In this document: piece by piece, positions 47,342-59,775 of the stretch
How the letters are laid out: every line of letters begins with the position of its first letter
Numbering within the stretch: position 1 is the stretch's first letter
DNA from: Larix kaempferi
Lineage: Eukaryota > Streptophyta > Pinopsida > Pinales > Pinaceae
Direction: 5' to 3'
Length of the DNA stretch: 64,000 bases
Assembly: GCA_027924585.1 (NCBI GenBank)
Contig: BSBM01000036.1
Span: 2,232,001 to 2,296,000, forward strand
Position numbers and translations under genes: made by a program
The notes under the pieces: generated by a model
What the model saw: the letters and a program-made list of their open reading frames with translations, nothing else
The model's database searches: none
What the model was told of the DNA's origin: nothing

Positions 47342-48129
47342 TTGACCCCCATGTGCAAAACTACACACTCCCTTAGTGATCAAAACCCTAGTTTCCAAAA
47401 TGGACCTAGAAGTTGACCCCTGGGCCCTGGAAATGGAGGAGAGGGACACCCCTAGCACTATACTGATGTCTTGAATCCAATAGAGTTGACGGTTTGTTGA
47501 TCCTAGCCACGGTCGTCATTCTATGGCTTGTTCCAAATGACATCCCAAAGGCCTTGAGGAACACCAGTTGGATACCTACCAGGGGCATAGAATTCCAACC
47601 ATGCAACAAAACCGAGTTTTAGGAATTCCTGCAAGTGTGTTTAGGAAGGTTCTAGTTGGGAATGCTATCCATAAGTCCCAAGTCGATGATTTTGCAAATT
47701 TGACCCCCATGTGCAAAAATTTCATAGTCCCTTACTAAGCAAAACCTTAGTTTCCAAAATGGACCTAAAAGTGGATCCTTGGGACATGGGATGGAGGAGA
47801 GGGTCACCCCTAGCACTCTCCCGATGTCCTGAATCCAACTAAGTTGAACGTTTTTCAATCCGAGCTATGGTATTCATTCTATGGCTCATTCCAACTTGCA
47901 TCCCAAAGGGCTTCAAGGACACCTGTTGGATACCTACCGGGGGCAAAGAATTCCAACCGTGCAACAAAAATGGGTTATGGGAAGTCCTTAAAGTGTGAAT
48001 AGGAAGGTTCCAGTTGAGAATGCTAGCCATAATCCACGTTCGATGATTTTGAAAAGTTGACCCCCATGTGCGAAAATTGCATAGTCCCTTACTAAGAAAA
48101 ACCCTAGTTTCCAAAATGGACCTAAAAGT
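47342..48129 (+). repeat. Left part of ~358-bp tandem repeat array
   Basis: 'ttgacccccatgtgc' begins units at 47342, 47700 and 48057 (spacings 358 and 357). The third unit is cut after 73 bases by the DNA transposon. Minus-strand frames in every unit encode a recurring 'LLHGWNSMPPVGIQQVSLKA'-type peptide, but frames are not continuous through the array. Confidence 0.92.
48122..48129 (+). repeat. Target-site duplication, left copy (ctaaaagt)
   Basis: The 8 bases before the left inverted repeat, identical to 61801-61808. Other array units contain this stretch once (e.g. 47757, 62874), which supplies the empty site. Confidence 0.92.
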
Positions 48130-48144
48130 CACGGGGGGTTCACT
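48130..48144 (+). repeat. Left terminal inverted repeat
   Basis: CACGGGGGGTTCACT; with one extra base the match extends into agtga (cagtga left, agtga right). C-rich motifs such as gaacccccctcccaatata follow at 48241 on and resemble caaccccccaatatg near the right end, likely transposase-binding subterminal motifs. Confidence 0.9.
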
Positions 48145-50790
48145 CAGTGAACTTGTTACATAGCACCATCGTTCGCAGGATATTATTGAATATCCCTAAT
48201 TTCACTAAATATTGGAAAATCCCTCCTGAAATTGTATTGTTGAACCCCCCTCCCAATATACATTTCCAATTAAGAAAACCCCTATTTTCACCAGATATTG
48301 TAGGTATCCATTTTTATCAACCCATTTTTAATACCCCCTTTATATCATATTATCAAGGTGTAACAAACAGGATCCTAATGCATCTTAGTATAACCAAACA
48401 AGATGCTAAAGAAAGTAGTAGTATAATTCTAACAATGATCCCACTAAGATTGTAGGGGCGACTGATCAATTTGTAGCATTGGATAGTGGAAGACCCAATG
48501 AAATAGTAATGGGGAAGGTAAAATGAGTAAAAGGAAACCCGTTAAGAGATCAATGTAACAAAGAAAGTAAAAGATAGATAGTCCAATAGTCAGTGCAATG
48601 CTTATAAAAGATGAGAATTACAGATGTTTCAAACCACAACCTACCAATCTACCAATTTTATATCATGTAAATACAAATATAGCCTTAGAGAGCTCATGTT
48701 TTTTATAAGCTTAATAAAATAAACTCCATAAAAATACAAAATTGAAACCCTTTCGTGGATGGACTTCCCTACCTTCCTATCAAAACAATCATCATTGATG
48801 TTTGAACCCAAATGAACATAGAAAAATTCCTCTTACTTTCCAATAACACCATATGATCATGTGCATATCTTGGATTTGGGGCATTCACAAGATTCAATGA
48901 ATTACCTCTACTTCCTCTACATTTATTCTTGCAATCAAGGGAATTAGAAACATTTAGTTACCTTTTCGTGGGTTAATATATCTAATTCTTTTTATCTTTA
49001 AGGGAGAGGAAAAAAATCCATTGTTAAGTTTCAATCATGCAATAGATATAAAGATACACAGATGGTGAAACTTATATGATACCATTTCATGGTAATAATA
49101 ACATATAATGTATGTAAACAAGGATTTAGATTTTCACCTATGTTCATGTCAGTTCCAATACAATATTAAGAAGGATGCCTTGCATATAAGAATTGAAATT
49201 TCAATTATGAATGTGCCAAATATAACTCAATCTAATAACTATTCTTAACTGGAAATGTGAAAATGTCAAAAAAGAATACAAAAAGTTGAAAGAAATTATT
49301 AGTCAAGAAAGATTGATCTAACTTTTCTTGGTTCCAGTGATCCAAGAATGATTGATATCACTTTTCTTTCTTGTCATGGAACAAGGTCTGATTGAATCTC
49401 AATACCCACCTAAACCCCAACCTAAAAAATGAAGAGTTAGACCTTTTACTAGAATGCCTACAAAAATTACAATATAATTGTTCAACTCCAGAATTCTCGA
49501 TTAGCTACATCTCTTAACCTTGGAGTTGACAAGGAACCAAAAGCACACTCAAACATACTGAACAGTTTCATAGGCTACAACATGACTTATAGCTAGAAAA
49601 GAAACACACTTTGGAAATTGGCCTCATATAGAACAACAAAAGGTATAATGTTACAAGCTTTACTCACTTTTAACACTAGAAAACTCAACCTCAATTACAA
49701 AGAAAGCGTACAATCTTGCATACATATTCATAAGTGGTAACATTGACCTTTTGGACATCACATCAATAACATTCTACATAAAAAAAACAAAATACTACCA
49801 CCATGGTTATCTCAGTGCCACAAAATTCTAATATTGTAATGCATGCTATTCCAAGAATCATACCTCATATCTAAATAACTTCGCCAAGCAACAAAAAGAG
49901 TAACCCCACAAAAATAAAACATAGAGCAGAGTTAATAGTAATAGTTGCAATATTATACAAATTTTAAAAATCCAAACACATTGCAGAATTTGCTCCGAGA
50001 TCTTTACAAAGACCTTCAAGTCTTTGCTGGAAGAAGAAAGGATGAAAAAAATTAACTAACACATAAATCCATAAAGTTTAAATTAATTATAAACATTCAC
50101 ATATATTTTTATTAAGCAAAACAAAAGATATGATCAGTCAAAATCATTGTTAAATCAAGAGTATTAGTTTATCTTATAGATATGAAGTTATGTATGATAT
50201 AAATTGTACTCAAAAGAGTCACCTTCTCCATTTCTAGTACTAAAAAACTACTAAAAGTTTAAAGAGGGCATTGCCCTGAATTTTGAAAACATGTAAATAT
50301 AAAGTATTTGATCAAATGATCTTGACATCAGCTCTAAATGACCACTAGTATAGAGGAAAGCAAGTTATCCAACTTCCAAAATGTCAATTTGCTTGATTGA
50401 AAACCTTCCAACACCTTTAGCCTTGATTTTTAAATCTCGTTGACATGAGGTTGACATCATGAATGACACATGAATTTGCATCAACCCGGGTACCTGTAAC
50501 AATCAAATCATCATGTGAAATCCAAATCTATATTGAAATCCGATTTAAAATCATAAGATGGATGGTTACACTAGCACAATATCTATCTTGAAAGCTGAAA
50601 TACAACTACAAAAGATGAATGGTCAAAGAAACTTACACAAAAAAGTAGGCGGAAAAAATTAGGTTGGTTTATCCCAAAATTCACCATTCGAAGGGTTCAC
50701 TGCACCTGAGGCCAAAAAATATAAAATCAAGATGGCATTACTACATGAAATCAACAAAAATACAACCAATAATTATTTATAAATTATCTA
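48145..50790. other. Transposon interior left of the transposase, no gene seen
   Basis: AT-rich, stop-dense on both strands. The possible end of the transposase message lies here: a splice donor-like aag|gttaat near 50841 on the minus strand and an acceptor-like cctcag near 50707. Confidence 0.4.
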
Positions 50791-53700
50791 TTAAATGGGA
50801 ATGAATAAGGAAAAATAAATTACAATAAACTTTAAATTAACCTTGTTGAGATTTCTGACAAAATCAGAAAAAACTTTGTAATCTCTTTCTTCTAATTTGT
50901 ATGTGTCATTCCTATTGTTGTATGATAAGTTGGCCATTGCTATAACAGATTCAAGTTGTACAAAAAGATGATCTGTCAAATCATACTTGTACAAGCGTTG
51001 CCCTTTTATTTTATTGTACCAAAAAAACTGAAGCTCAACACCTTCTGGCCTATCCAAAAGATCAATGTCATTATGGTAATCAAACACCCTATTTACATCC
51101 TTCTTTCTTATTCTTTGAACCCTTCCAATGTACCAAGTTCCACAAGAAACACCTTCTTTGGTACTTCGAGAAACACCTTTTCTTGTGGCACGTTCAACTA
51201 TAGGTATTGAGTTGATCTCAAACAACACCCCGCAGTTCGATCCAATTCCAAAGCCGATTGAAACACCCTTTTTTGAAGCCCTTTCATCTCGCCTAAAGTA
51301 GACCCCATTTCTCACTCTAGTCAACCTATCTTTGGATAATGTTGGATTTCCATTCAACTGACTAACCAAACAAGATTTGAACATATCCTTACCATCAAGC
51401 TCTACCACTGGTTTGGTAGTTGTGTTCACATTATCATCAATGGTATCTAAAATTTCATCCAACTCATGCCTCCACTCACTTTCCATTGTTTGCAATTCAC
51501 TAACATTGAGTATGGATGAAGATGAAGATTGGAATATTGAGTTGGAGTTATTCGGTGTAGAACCATCAACTACTTCATCAACTACTTGGAATGTTGGATA
51601 GTTTTGATCCTCTGTCCATGGTTTAAACCACCAAGAAGATTGTGTGTGTCCTTTTGGTTGCATGCCAAATCTTGATAAAAGGTTTTGCGCATCATTCAAT
51701 CCTACTTTCAGAGCTTCTATAATTTTATCATCTGTAGATATTGGACCATAATTAGATAATACATCATGATTCTCTGTTGTTTGTTGGTGCAATTTATTCC
51801 AGATGCTGTCTTGTTTTTTATGAGATTTATTAAAGCAAAGCCCTTGTGGATTTGATTCTTCTTCGGCAACTCTATTAAGAGTTCCAACAGCATGAAGCAA
51901 GTCAGTGAAATCATAGGCCCTCTCTGATCCAACCATCCCACCAACTTTGCTAAAGAAGTTCTCACACACATCTGACCCAGACAAGTGCAATACACATGGC
52001 AAGTTAGAGTAGTGGTCTCGAAACAATCTCATCAATAAAACCGCAAAGTGGCACGAAATTTTCACATCCTGATATGCCTCTCTACTAATGAAATTTATGT
52101 TGGCATTAACATGAGATTGTTTCCGTACCCAACATAACCATAACAAAAAGAAATGTTGAACTCTTGAAGCATTTCGCACTCTTTCCCAAAGAGTCAAACT
52201 ATGAGACATAAAAATGTCAATGTAGTCAGAAACAATCATTAGATAAATCTCTGTACCTAGTGTTCTCTCTGCCCTACCACTTGTTGTACTTCTCATCTCT
52301 TTTAAACACCTTTGAACATGCCTTGAAGCAATGCGTTGCGCTGAACCTCAATTTTGTCGATCCATCCTCTCTATATCTTCAATTTTAAGCTTGTGATCAT
52401 CCACTTTAAAAGTGTTATAAACCATTCTGACATGATTAAAACTTACCAACTCTTCTCCAAGGATCAAATCTTGTTGGCCACTAAACAAAGGATTGATTAG
52501 CTTTTTCCCGTTGTGTATGTAATCCTGGTCATGTAGTCCTATTACGTTGCCACCATCATGCAACCCAGATAGCCTCCACCCTTCCCAAGGGATTTGATAT
52601 CGAATACCTTTTGTTGAAGAATAAGCCTTCAAAATAAGTTGTCTTCTTCTACTATCCCCATCAGATGAATGACCAATAATAGGTCCCAAACAATTTTCCA
52701 CGTGTTTCCTCCACATAACTTCTATTTTTTCCCATTGCTTGGCAACAAAATTTGCATCGAACCTATTGCATGTTGGATGAAAAACCACAACCAAATGGGG
52801 AAGCTTTTCATGTAAAGGGTTTGCAATAATGACACGTGCATAATGACCAATTACACTGTTCTTAAAAGTGTCTGTAATAACATCATAGCCTGCAGCTCCC
52901 TCGCCCGCAGTCACTAAGAAATGTGATTGGCATTGATGATTTTCTTTATTACCACAAAAACCAACCAAAGTATCACTTTTTGCTACCCACCTAACATATT
53001 TTTTCACAACGGTCTCATCTTCAGCAAGGCATACAGGAATCGGACCCTCTATACCATGTTTGGATTTATAAGAAGCATAAACCTTTCCAAGTGCCTCAAA
53101 AATGTACTCATGCTCCCCTGGGATATATGACAGTGATTTTCTCACTTGCCTTAAAGTTGTAGATATTGAAGGACCATCTAAATTCAAGCTAATGAAGCTA
53201 TGCAATCTAGGACCCCCCCATAACTTAATCATCTCATAAATGGATTTAGTGGATGCACCATACCTTCTCCCTGCTTTTGGACGTGTCAGGTTGTGAAAGA
53301 TATCTTTGACAAATTCCCAAACGGCATCTTTACCTTGTAATTTTCCTTGTCTATGTGCCTCACACACATCCTTGCAAAACCTAAATACATCTTTCCTTTC
53401 TGTAGATTCGAACAACTTTTCCTTTAGGGACCTTATTCTAATAGAGAGTATAGCAACCTTTGTCCTCTCCCACCAAAGAGCCCTCATTGTTGATCTATAG
53501 CTAGTATTTGTTACCCTTGCAACATTTCTGAGCTCAGTTTGAGTCAAAAAGTCTAATCTTCTCCCTTTCCCTATATCTCGCCCATGCCTTTTAATGGGGC
53601 TCCTTGATTCACGATATAAACGCATCCTAAAGTCATCACAATTTGGAATCAACTTACAAAACTTGCATGTCAATGATTCAAAAGGTATCCCTGTTTCAGA

Positions 53701-55072
53701 AGCCCTCTGACAATGAATATGCCTATATGTACCATCAATACGACATTCTGTACCATGATAACATAGCATCCTCTTGGTATGCTTCTCTATGGCCCATAAT
53801 TTCCCACCCCTTTGATCATCCATTAGGATTTTTGTGTTCAATCTCTCCCCATTTCTATCAATATATGGATACCAATACCCCCAACATTGTAGTATCAAGG
53901 GAGATAAATGATCTACAATAATACAATAAAAGCAAATAAATTTGAAGATAAAAAATAAAATTATGTTCAATGTCATATTCAAATTAAATAAGCTTGTGAA
54001 ATTAACATACCTGAAGTAGAAGGATTTGCACTTGTAGAACCCCTATGTGATAGTGGTTGATGATGGGACCAAGAACCTAGTCAAACTTTGTTGGGACTTA
54101 TCATTGGTAGGCTTCTTGGGTCTCCCAACTATGCCAGTCCTCAACCCAATTGTATTATGTGAAGCCTCATTTGTAGTAGAAATGTGCTTGTTTGATTTCA
54201 TATGTTCATTTAGAGAACTAACAATATTACCACTTGCTGGTACTAAATAAAACCATTTATTGCACCGTGTACATTCCACTTTTACTTTTCTCTTGTCCTC
54301 GTATCCTGCAAGTGTTGCTTCCACCACTTTGAACAAATTTGGATCTTGTGTCTTGTTGAAATCATCTAGTATTTTGATGGCTTTATCAATCTCAATTCTA
54401 TCTCCAACCATTGATGTCTTCCTTTCTATGTTACATGAAGGAGTTTCACTACTTCCCACCCTTGAAATGTTACGTTGATGGGCCCTTGTTTTCATGTGAT
54501 TGTTTTTGAAGTTGCGAAGTGTCTGTCCTGACAAAGATATTTCCCCTATTCCATAATCAATACCACAACTTTCACAACGTATCTTTACTTTAGATGTTCC
54601 ATTTTCTGAATATACTTTAAGAGTAACCTTCTCCTCAACAAACTCTTCCATTAAACTATTCACTTTTTGTTCCCAAGATGCCAATATAGTAGAATCAACA
54701 CCTATGTTTTGTTCTATCGAATCACACTCAACTTCAACTCTTGCTTGTTTATGCATAGGTTCCTCCATGTTCGATTTCAACATTTGGTGTTCTTTCCATT
54801 ACATTTGATTGCAACGCTTCAGTATCCAATGTGTCTAGTTTCCTCTTGATGCCTATAGGTGTTTTTGTAGCTTTCCATATTTTCTCTTGTGTTGCATTTA
54901 AAGTATATCCTTGATTGTTGGTAAACTCAAAAGGATATCCAATGATATTATCAAGCACAATTTCTTGATGGATTTCTGCAAAAGTAGCATCTGATTGACA
55001 CCTAACTATGCCAAGGGTAGAATGTTCTTCACCAGTTACAATTACAAAGTCAAAATCATTGTCTGGATTCAT
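50791..55072 (-). pseudogene. Transposase of the 13.7-kb DNA transposon (broken by few mutations)
   Basis: Minus-strand order: N-terminal frame from ATG at 55072 to 54749; a frameshift; frame 54783-54043 with two zinc fingers (C-x2-C-x22-H-x5-H at 54576-54478 and C-x2-C-x19-H-x5-H at 54273-54184, both containing 'HMK'); a 98-bp GT-AG intron (54010-53913); then a long exon. The exon is one frame, 53912-50791, interrupted only by TGA at 52350-52348, where the context suggests a mutated Trp (TGG). Candidate DDE residues: Asp in 'LAEDETVVKKY' (53017-53019), Asp in 'SSDGDSRRR' (about 52662) and Glu in 'GSDVCENFFSKVGG' (51961-51963). 'DE...K' then 'GF', and 'E.FFS..GG', resemble P-element/THAP9 transposases. 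A frameshift also seems needed just before the intron. About 1,300 codons in all. A Cys cluster ('CKFCKLIPNC') precedes the core. Confidence 0.72.
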
Positions 55073-57930
55073 CTGTATTTCCACCCACATGTACCTTTTA
55101 GTTAGATAAAAATGGATAAATATATAGAAACATTTTTCAAAATATTGGATATAACATACATTTTTCAAAGTGGTGTTGAAACATTCAAACTAAAATTGAA
55201 TTTATATAGAAGGAAATTCATTGAACTAGAAAACTGAGAAATATTTGGTTTATTCAGGTTTATTCAATAGACAATTAACTGCCTCTTGTAGATATTAAAT
55301 AACATTCCCAATATACCCACTAGGAATTCAAAAAATGGGTGGGCCATAATAGTTCCATTCATTGGATATGCATGCCCCACTATGCCATCACACAAGCCTT
55401 ACATAGGGAATCTTTTCCCCATAGGCATGATATGATTTCCTTTTCGAGACTAGTAATACAACGAGGAGGTGACTCATAAATGAAGGGTGGGGCTTCATAG
55501 TGGAGAATGGGATCTGATGAACCCATATTAGGCACTAGGGGAAGGACCTTTGATGTGCGGGGGGACCTTCATGATTTTATGTAAAAAGGTCAACACCAAA
55601 ATTTTCCACAACAAATCGAAATCGCAATAGGTCATGTGTAGGTATTTTTTTATGCATAAAGTATTCCACGTTTAGAGAACATGGATTCTTCCACAACAAA
55701 TGAATCTCATTTCTCTATCTATATAAGATCAAAATTAATCCAAAATTAGAGTCGATTCTAAGGGCGTGGATTTGGGATGTTTCCCATGGTGACTGTCAAT
55801 ATACCACTTTGCAATAGTGCTAGTTAGGGTCCTCTAGAATAGGTGTAGCCTAATAGAATCATCAACGATGTTGTTTGGTGAGCACCATAGGTGAAACGAC
55901 ATGATATGATTTTAGGGGTCTTCTCCAGCCTTCCCTTCAAAGTTTGGGATGTATGACGAGAGTTCGATAGGCATAGGGGGGAATTTGGATCATGTTGGAT
56001 CAAATCATTGGTCAATCTCATTAAATCAAGGAGGTTGAGGCTAACCATAACTAGAAAGATCGCATTTGGGCAAAGCTTGTCCTCATGGTTTCCATCTAAA
56101 ATATTTGGGGTTTATAAAATATGTTTTATGATTCAGGATTTCCTTTTACCACATTTTGGTCAAAAGGTTGACAAAAGATAATACATCAAAGGCAACTTGA
56201 GATAACCTTATAAAAAACAATCAATTCCAACTATTGCCAATGTACAATCCATACTACATTTAACCAACTACCCACTCTACTTTCTTCAAGTTCTTAAGTT
56301 CTTTACAAGGTCATCTTTGTCAAAAATAATATTTATAAAGTGTTCTAGATGGAGTGAATACTATATGTAAATATGCATTTGTATTATTTATGTCAAAAGT
56401 ACCACTATAGTCAAAATATAATATTTATAATGTTCTAGATGAAGGAAATCAAAACTTAGTGCTAGGTACTTGAATATTTTTAATAAAAATATGCAGGTGT
56501 ATTATTCATGTCAAGTACAACCATAGTCACAATATAATATTTACATTGTTCTAGATGAAGGAAATCACAACTTAGTACTACGTACTTGAATATTATTATT
56601 GATTTGTTTTTCTTTTTTCAAGCAAGAAATATTTAATATTCTAACAACAAAATAATCAATTTTAATATTTAACTTTGAAATTTCAAAAATATTTATAACC
56701 ATTTTTTTTAGTACATTTGAAATTTATCCTCTCTTTTAGTCAGCAATTTTTTTTTTCTGAATTCCATACACAAACCAATGCTTAACCCTAAAAAATAACA
56801 AGACAAAGCTCTTATTTTGACTTTCTTACGACAGGTACACTACCTTCCTTCCATTGGAGGATTCTTGGCCGACCTGTGTGCGCAGCGTGATTGTTGACAA
56901 ATGCGCACACATTTAACGACTTTATTGTTTCAAATCTGCTTGCGGCTGCCATGATTGCAGACTACATGTTCTTCTATTTCAAACTGCATGTTTTTCTTTG
57001 TGAAAATGAGTACAATGTTATAGTTTATTTGACATATTGATTATGTATTTATGGGGGTCTGTTTATTTTAACTTTCAGTATACAAAAGTAAGACAAACAA
57101 TACTCCAATTGAAATTTAACGCTACTAAATGAAAGCCTCTTTATATATTTGCGCTCTGTAGGCTGTAAGGATCTTGTAGTCAACAACATATTGTTTATAA
57201 ATACCCATTTAGTTGGCACAGATCTACCGCTCAAATGTAAATTTTTTGATAGATTATAACTAGTGAATCAAAACACTGAAATTGATTGTATTTGTTTAAA
57301 TTCTGTAAAGTTGGGAAGGAAAGTTTTAACATTAAAGAAAATAGCTTGAATTTGTAAATTTATGTCGAATTGAATTTCAGTTTTTGTTTTTTTAAAACTT
57401 TGGAATGAATTTTTCATTCTTAAATGAATATGAAGTTGACTATATTTGTTTTAGTTTTTAAGAAAAATTGGAAAACTCTGAAAGAAAAAAGAAAATAAAA
57501 TGCAGAAGTTTTTTTGCTGGATAAAAGAACATTACAATTAACACTCTTTTGATTTTATTCCATAAGCGTCTATGTCTATCCTGGAGATTTTGAATTATGA
57601 CCAAATATGAATTTTGACTAATCAAGCAAAATGTTTATTCGTTCCAGGATCACAGTCCCAAAAATGGATGAGAATTACAACTGCAAGCAAAATGGGGATG
57701 AGAATCATAACTAGAAGCGCGAACATTCTGTCAACTACTTTTGAGACAGGAACGTAGAAGATTGGACTAAAATGTTGATGCTTTTTTTTTTTTATGTTTG
57801 CATGTGTTACATACACACAGAGCCTAAATAGACTACTGCAATTGTCTTTTAAAACAATTTCCCCTGTAGCCTTGATTATTATACTCAAAATTAAGGCAAG
57901 ATCTGTCAAAAGATAAGGCTACGTCAGGTC
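55073..57930. other. Transposon interior upstream of the transposase, no gene seen
   Basis: Presumed promoter side of the transposase. 56340-56590 has two similar ~130-bp segments ('tgttctagatgaaggaaatca', 'tagtcaaaatataatattta'). 56830-56960 is a GC-richer island without a frame. The short minus frame 57909-57622 has a hydrophobic stretch but no other support. Confidence 0.4.
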
Positions 57931-57931
57931 C

Positions 57932-58117
57932 TGGAAGATGATGGCCTTCCAAAAACTGAACTTTGGGAGCGATGAGATCTTGGAATTCATAAAAGAAGAG
58001 AACATCATCGGCAAAGGAGGAGCCAGAGTTGTGTATAGAGGCACCATGCCCAGTGGCCAACAAGTTGCAGTAAAGAAACTTGCGGGGTACAAGTTCTTGG
58101 TGATTTTGGCAGCATAG
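57932..58117 (+). pseudogene. Fragment of an LRR receptor-like kinase (CLV1/BAM type) inside the transposon
   Basis: About 52 codons read '[16 protein letters not shown]' and '[21 protein letters not shown]' followed by '[10 protein letters not shown]', the start of the kinase domain of CLAVATA1/BAM-type receptors, then diverge and stop at 58117. The Gly-loop, usually GKGGAG, reads GKGGAR; the invariant ATP-binding Lys in 'VAVKK' is kept. No LRR, transmembrane segment or rest of the kinase is present. Orientation is opposite to the transposase. Best explained as captured host sequence; an alternative is an unrelated insertion within the transposon. Confidence 0.75.
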
Positions 58118-58621
58118 GTATGCCCCTCATATCACAGCGGGTCAGCTGTAAGTTTTTATAAGCAATATTTCCAAAAATGAAATTTTGCCCATGCAACTGG
58201 AAGAAAAACAGAACAAAAAAATCTGCACTATTGAAAAACGCGATCAATTCAATAAACTAATGTTTTAAGCCAAAACTCATAAAGACATAGAACTACACTA
58301 TGAACGGAAAATCTCTTAAAAGGCTATGCCCTTTCGAATTAGAAACCCACCTTCTGAACCATATCGTAGGGGACACTATGACACTCAAAAATGGGAAAGA
58401 TGAAGCTAAAAACTTTGACTTAAACTGTAGATGTTGATTCGAGTGGAGGCTACTGTATAATGGGAACTTACGACGACATTAAAATTAAGAATAGTATTCA
58501 GAACTCCTGCAAATGATCTCTACAACAAACCCAGATAAGCAGCGGCATCCAGAAATCAATGGCAAACATTACTATAGTTCTGAATGAAAGATTGCAGTGG
58601 CAGACAAAGACACAAACATTA

Positions 58622-58890
58622 TTATAATTCTGAATCACAAGTTACAGTGATAGACAGTGGGGAGAAAGAAAAAATTGGGTGCAGGGAACGTCTAATGAGG
58701 AGCGGAATTAATTTTTTAAAATAGCTAAGAAGAGGGTAATAGAATAGGAGCAATTGCAAATGCTTACCTTTTATGGGTGATGAAAACTGGCAGAACTTGA
58801 AATTCCTCTCGACAGAACTAGAACAGGGAAACCTCTTTTCACTAGTCTCCAGCCTCCTCCTAGTGCCCAAACTCACCAGACATCGGAGAT
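58622..58890 (-). other. Exon-like segment inside the transposon
   Basis: Minus-strand frame reads 'YLRCLVSLGTRRRLETSEKR' and on to 'FCQFSSPIK' and meets a good splice donor (aaaaggtaagcatttg, about 58770). GC content is above that of the flanks. No homologue recognised; may be another captured host piece. Confidence 0.3.
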
Positions 58891-59378
58891 AGGAGTCGTG
58901 CAGCTACACATTAATATCAAATTAAAACTGTCAGTACCTACACATTAATTTCGGGATGTAGAGACATCTGGAGACGAAAAACTTATTGCAAAACTATTAC
59001 CTGCGAGAGAGTGTTCTTTTCTGTATTTTGCAAGTTAAAATCATCAGTTCACGAATAATTTCGTAAATTAAAAACATGAACCTCAATCCTCCTCCATCCT
59101 AAAATACATGCAGAGGAAGTGAACTATGTGTATGCTAGAGTTGGCATCGTATTCCATACCAGAGATGGTATTCCTTCTGTGTTGAGTCCTTGCAGAGGAA
59201 GAAACCCAATAATCAATTGGCGCATTTGTAAAAGAAGAGCAAGAAATTTACAATATTTTTTGAACATTGAGGTCAAGGCCTTTATGGTTTAGGTACAGTG
59301 AGAAGGTGACAGCCTGATGCTTTGAGAATCGGGCAACCATAACATAAATACCTCATTTATTGTAACAGCTACAAGGAG

Positions 59379-59477
59379 AATCCCATGTACAGTGCATGCC
59401 AACGCTGCATGCCAAGGAGTCAATCCCATGTACAGTGCATGCCAACGCTGCATGCCAAGGAGTCAATCCCATGTACA
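59379..59477 (+). repeat. 43-bp tandem repeat, 2.3 units
   Basis: Unit starts aatcccatgtacagtgcatg at 59379, 59422 and (partial) 59465; the first two units are identical. Confidence 0.9.
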
Positions 59478-59627
59478 GTTCGGAGGAGAGCTGCTTGTTC
59501 ACTACACATAGTTCGATTTCATGATTCACATTTTAACCAGGCTTCACGTGGTTTGACAACGTGGATAGACAGCATTACACTCCACTAAAGATTTGGTTCA
59601 GAACCATTAATGTTTGGACGAGACACC

Positions 59628-59775
59628 ATCACTTCCTTACCAGATCGATGCATATCGATGCAGATCACTTCCTTAACGTGGATAGCAGCAACATTAAGAA
59701 CCGTCACTTCCTTACCAGATCGATGCAGCAGCAACATTAAGAACCGTCACTTCCTTACTAGATCGATGCAGCAAC
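59628..59775 (+). repeat. Short repeats around 'gtcacttccttaccagatcg'
   Basis: Three to four imperfect copies spaced roughly 40-70 bp, two of them including 'cagcaacattaagaacc'. Confidence 0.75.

Noticed and set aside
57622-57909. Minus ORF with a membrane-like segment beside the kinase fragment
   Set aside because: Opposite strand to the kinase fragment and no similarity to receptor-kinase juxtamembrane sequence.
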